Source: Rusavskia elegans (lineage: Eukaryota > Ascomycota > Lecanoromycetes > Teloschistales > Teloschistaceae). From it: a stretch of 64,000 bases of DNA. Below, in pieces: positions 61,240 through 64,000 of the stretch. The translations under genes and the position numbers were made by a program. The notes beneath the pieces were generated by a model. The model was not told the origin of the DNA. It saw nothing but the letters and a program-made list of their open reading frames with translations, and searched no databases. Within the stretch, counting starts at the first letter, position 1; every line of letters begins with the position of its first letter. The DNA is taken from the NCBI GenBank assembly GCA_011316305.1, contig SAUG01000104.1:62001-126000 (forward strand), read 5' to 3'.

Positions 61240-64000
61240 ATATTATATTAAATAAAACCCCGATAGAAACTTTCTATCTATTACAATATAGCTAATAATA
61301 ATCCTAAATAAATACTTTAATAACGCCGAATAGAATTATTAGTCTACCGAATTAAAAGTCGCTAGAATCGTTTAGATAATAAAAAACGTTCGCTATTTTA
61401 TCGATTAAGTTTTAAAGTTACTAGTAAATATATATACGGATTACTCGGCGGCGATTCCGATTTTAAAATAGATTTTATTTAAAATAACATGTAGAGATAA
61501 ATTAGATTTAAAATTTATTCGTATATTATAATATCTTTCTGCTTTTATTATTGAATTACGCTATAAAATAGGTAAGATTTATATTATTCCAAATATTTTA
61601 TTATAGTTTTTAATAAAGATCTTTTACGTTCCGATTAAAAAGAAAGAAAGTATTCTAGACGTACTATACGGTAATATCGAGATTTAAAAAAAAGATTTTC
61701 TAGTACGCCTTGAAATTTATTCTAACTGTTTACTATATAACGTTAATCGAGATAGCGGATAAATTTAGAAAATATATTAAAGAAGATTATATTAATAATA
61801 AACGATAGATTAAAATTATTATAATATTATAAATCTCGATACTAAATTCTAATATTAAAGATAATAAATATCGTATATCCAGTATTAATTTCCGAATATA
61901 TAACGAATTCCTCTATTATATTTCTAGAAATAGCTAAAATTGACTCTTTATTCCGGATAAATTTACAGGCAAAATTATCGGCGAAATTTATAATCGGTAT
62001 TATTAGAGATATTATTATATATATAGCTAATTCTAGCTATCGATTTTTATTTCCTAAAATATATAAAAGAATTCGAGAATATATAGAATATTATTATTAA
62101 TATTTATTAAATTTTATAAAATAGTATAGATTTTATAGTTTTTAAAATTTAATTTCTCCGAAGGTATTATTTTATATAATTACGATAGACTTCGTATTTA
62201 TATTATCTACGAAATTCATTAATAAAAATTATATACTAATAAATATTTATAAATATACTAAAAAAGTTCTTCTATTTTTAGATAGATTATTTATTCTATA
62301 GTTAATTAGATAAACCTCGTTATTACTATTTTGTTCGAATATTACTAGAAAATCCTATTAGCTATTATTAGTAATAGAAATCGTAAATTTATATTATTTT
62401 TCTAGCGCCAGATCTTTTAGAAATTAGAAACGAAAATTCTAGTATCTATAGTATATTATTTATAAACCAATAGATAATCGAAACGTACTAATTAAATAAT
62501 AGAAATTAATTTCTATTTTTGGTTTACGGAATATCCGGATAAAAATTAGATTAAAGTTATTCTATTTCTATAGTTCGTATTTGATAATATAACTAGTTTT
62601 ATTATTAGATTAGCTCCTAATAAACTTATACTAGATTTTTAATCAAAAAATACTATTAGTACTTTATCGAATCTACCGCCGAAAAATATAGAACGCCTAA
62701 AATCTATAAAATATATAGAAGTAAAAGATATAATAGCTTTTAATATTATATTTTCTAAAATACGGTATAATAATCTATATAACGCTAAATTCTTTAAATT
62801 AAATAATAATATCTTTTTAAAACTCAATTACGGATATACGTTGCTAGATATTATTAATCGGAAGCTTTCGTATTAATAAACTATTTTTTTTAAAATAATA
62901 TATAAAATCGAATATCTCGTCTATAAACTAGAATTTTTTTCTATTATATAAATCTATTCTATTATTTATATAGTTTAATTAGAGCTAGTATCTACCGGCG
63001 ATAATCTTTTTAAACGGCTTCCGGTTAATAATAAATCTTCTACTATTAGAATAGAATTTTCGAAAAAAAATTCTAATTAATTCGAAATAAAATAAATTAT
63101 AAATCGGCGAAAAATATACTAGCGCCTCTTGTATTTAGTTAAATAGAAGAGTTATAGGCTATAATATAACAGCTAGTTTAGATTATATAATTAAATATAC
63201 TATATAGATTTTATTAATAAATATAATAACCGTTTCCTCTTTCTATCTAGAATTCGTTATTATTAATAATCTGATTATATTCTAGTAATATTATAGTAAT
63301 CGAAATTTTAAATATTTATATTACTAGCAGACCTTTTATATTATTCCGAACTAAAGTTAAAATATTTTTAAATTATTATATTTTACCGACGCTTTATTTA
63401 TTTAATCTAGTATAGTTATATTTCCATTTAATATTCGGTAAAATATAACTATTTTCTATTAGTTTCGAAATAGATAATTTCTATTATTAGATACTATAAC
63501 GTAGTAGTAGCGTATCTAGAATATAATACTAGATAAACTATTTCTATAAAAAATAGGGTTAGATTATTTAATAATCTTTAGATCTAAATTGGATTTCTAG
63601 TAGTACTAGTTTCTTTTTAGCTTTTTTAATTTTTTAATCTTTTTTTTTTACTTCCGATAAGATTTAATTATAATATATTCGCTACTAAATAGATATTTTT
63701 ATTATCTAGTATTATAGTATAGTAATAGTATATATCGCTTCTATTATAAACGATAAAAAAGTTAGTTCGGCTATTCTATTAGCCGATCTTTATTATTTAG
63801 AAGGTTTAATATAGTTCGGGTTCGATTTCTAGTAGTACTATTTTCTTTTTAACTTTTAAACCCCTTTATTTTTAACGTTTTTAAAGTTTTTAAACGTTTA
63901 ATACGATATATATTGAAGGCCCTACTGTTTTTTTATTTTATAGAATTTATTATAAATAAATTAAATTATTTGGAATTTATTTAGAATTTTGTAGATATAG

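Larger units (their letters stand above)
36057..64000 (+). mobile_element. Fam-C LTR retrotransposon copy C2 (3' end outside window), with deep nested insertions
   Basis: Same orientation as C1. The 5' LTR is 36,057-36,179 plus 39,514-39,547, split by B3. The internal region is 39,548-41,397 and 57,120 onward. Insertions are B3 (36,180-39,508), B4 with its contents (41,398-57,114), a hAT-like MITE (58,222-58,644) and an unclassified insert (60,194-61,239). Without these it is co-linear with C1 base for base over 7.1 kb. Heavily RIP-mutated. Confidence 0.85.
57120..64000 (+). pseudogene. C2 zinc finger, protease, RT, RNase H and integrase region, RIP-killed
   Basis: Resumes C2 after B4 in register with C1 1,675 onward. 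Zinc finger/protease region to about 58,200. Reverse transcriptase about 59,350-60,100 with intact YIDD at 59,644-59,655. RNase H from about 60,115. Integrase about 61,700-62,870. Then the 3' internal region to the window end. The only long open stretch in it (58,855-59,061) is a surviving piece of the segment between protease and RT. Interrupted at 58,222-58,644 and 60,194-61,239. Confidence 0.8.

Noticed and set aside
62639..62827. 62-codon minus-strand open frame
   Set aside because: Antisense to the C2 integrase region; low-complexity AT-rich sequence opened by chance.
1..64000. tRNA or rRNA genes
   Set aside because: I saw no cloverleaf-type A/B box pair or rRNA core sequence, though a dedicated covariance-model search was not possible.

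Overview
The window looks like a chromosome segment of a filamentous ascomycete (Pezizomycotina; I cannot place it further). Two blocks (about 1-22,800 and 35,800-64,000), plus one insert at 25,384-29,139, are extremely AT-rich and nearly devoid of the dinucleotides CA and TG, while CG is kept. This is the signature of repeat-induced point mutation (RIP, CpA to TpA). Retrotransposon motifs can still be read through it: Cys and His codons have become Tyr, and Gln and Trp codons have become stops.

I could reconstruct the repeats from long terminal repeats (LTRs) and target-site duplications. Fam-C is a ~7.6 kb Ty3/gypsy-type element with ~155 bp LTRs (copy C1, before 1 to 22,351; copy C2, 36,057 to beyond 64,000). 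Fam-A is a ~6.7 kb gypsy element with ~490 bp LTRs (A1 2,466-13,129, minus strand; one solo LTR). Fam-B has ~410 bp LTRs and seven copies. Three carry only pol (B1, B6, B7), four carry only a gag-type region (B2, B3, B4, B5), and none carries both. They are nested: C1 > A1 > B1 on the left, and C2 > B4 > B5 > B6 > B7 on the right. Perfect or one-mismatch 5-bp duplications mark every layer except the outer C copies, whose other ends lie outside the window. Two pairs of MITEs (one with 8-bp, hAT-like duplications, one with 2-bp duplications and a GC-rich hairpin) and one unclassified 1,046-bp insert decorate these elements.

Between C1 and C2 lies a 13.7 kb island of ordinary base composition (22,352-36,056), split by a RIP-mutated Tc1/mariner-type transposon (25,384-29,139) with ~77 bp inverted termini. 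Left of the transposon is one apparently intact four-exon gene on the minus strand (24,896-23,267). It encodes a fungal ubiquitin-like-domain protein whose zinc ribbon is completed only by splicing. Right of it is one intact-looking two-exon gene (33,660-34,473) with a GC-AG intron, encoding an unrecognised helical protein with a hydrophobic N-terminus. Around that gene are several fragments that look coding but change frame or carry stops, some explicable as CAG/CAA to TAG/TAA changes. They look like host genes decaying beside RIP-targeted repeats.

No tRNA, rRNA, CRISPR or bacterial-type feature was seen. Almost every open frame inside the AT-rich blocks is a chance opening in mutated transposon sequence.
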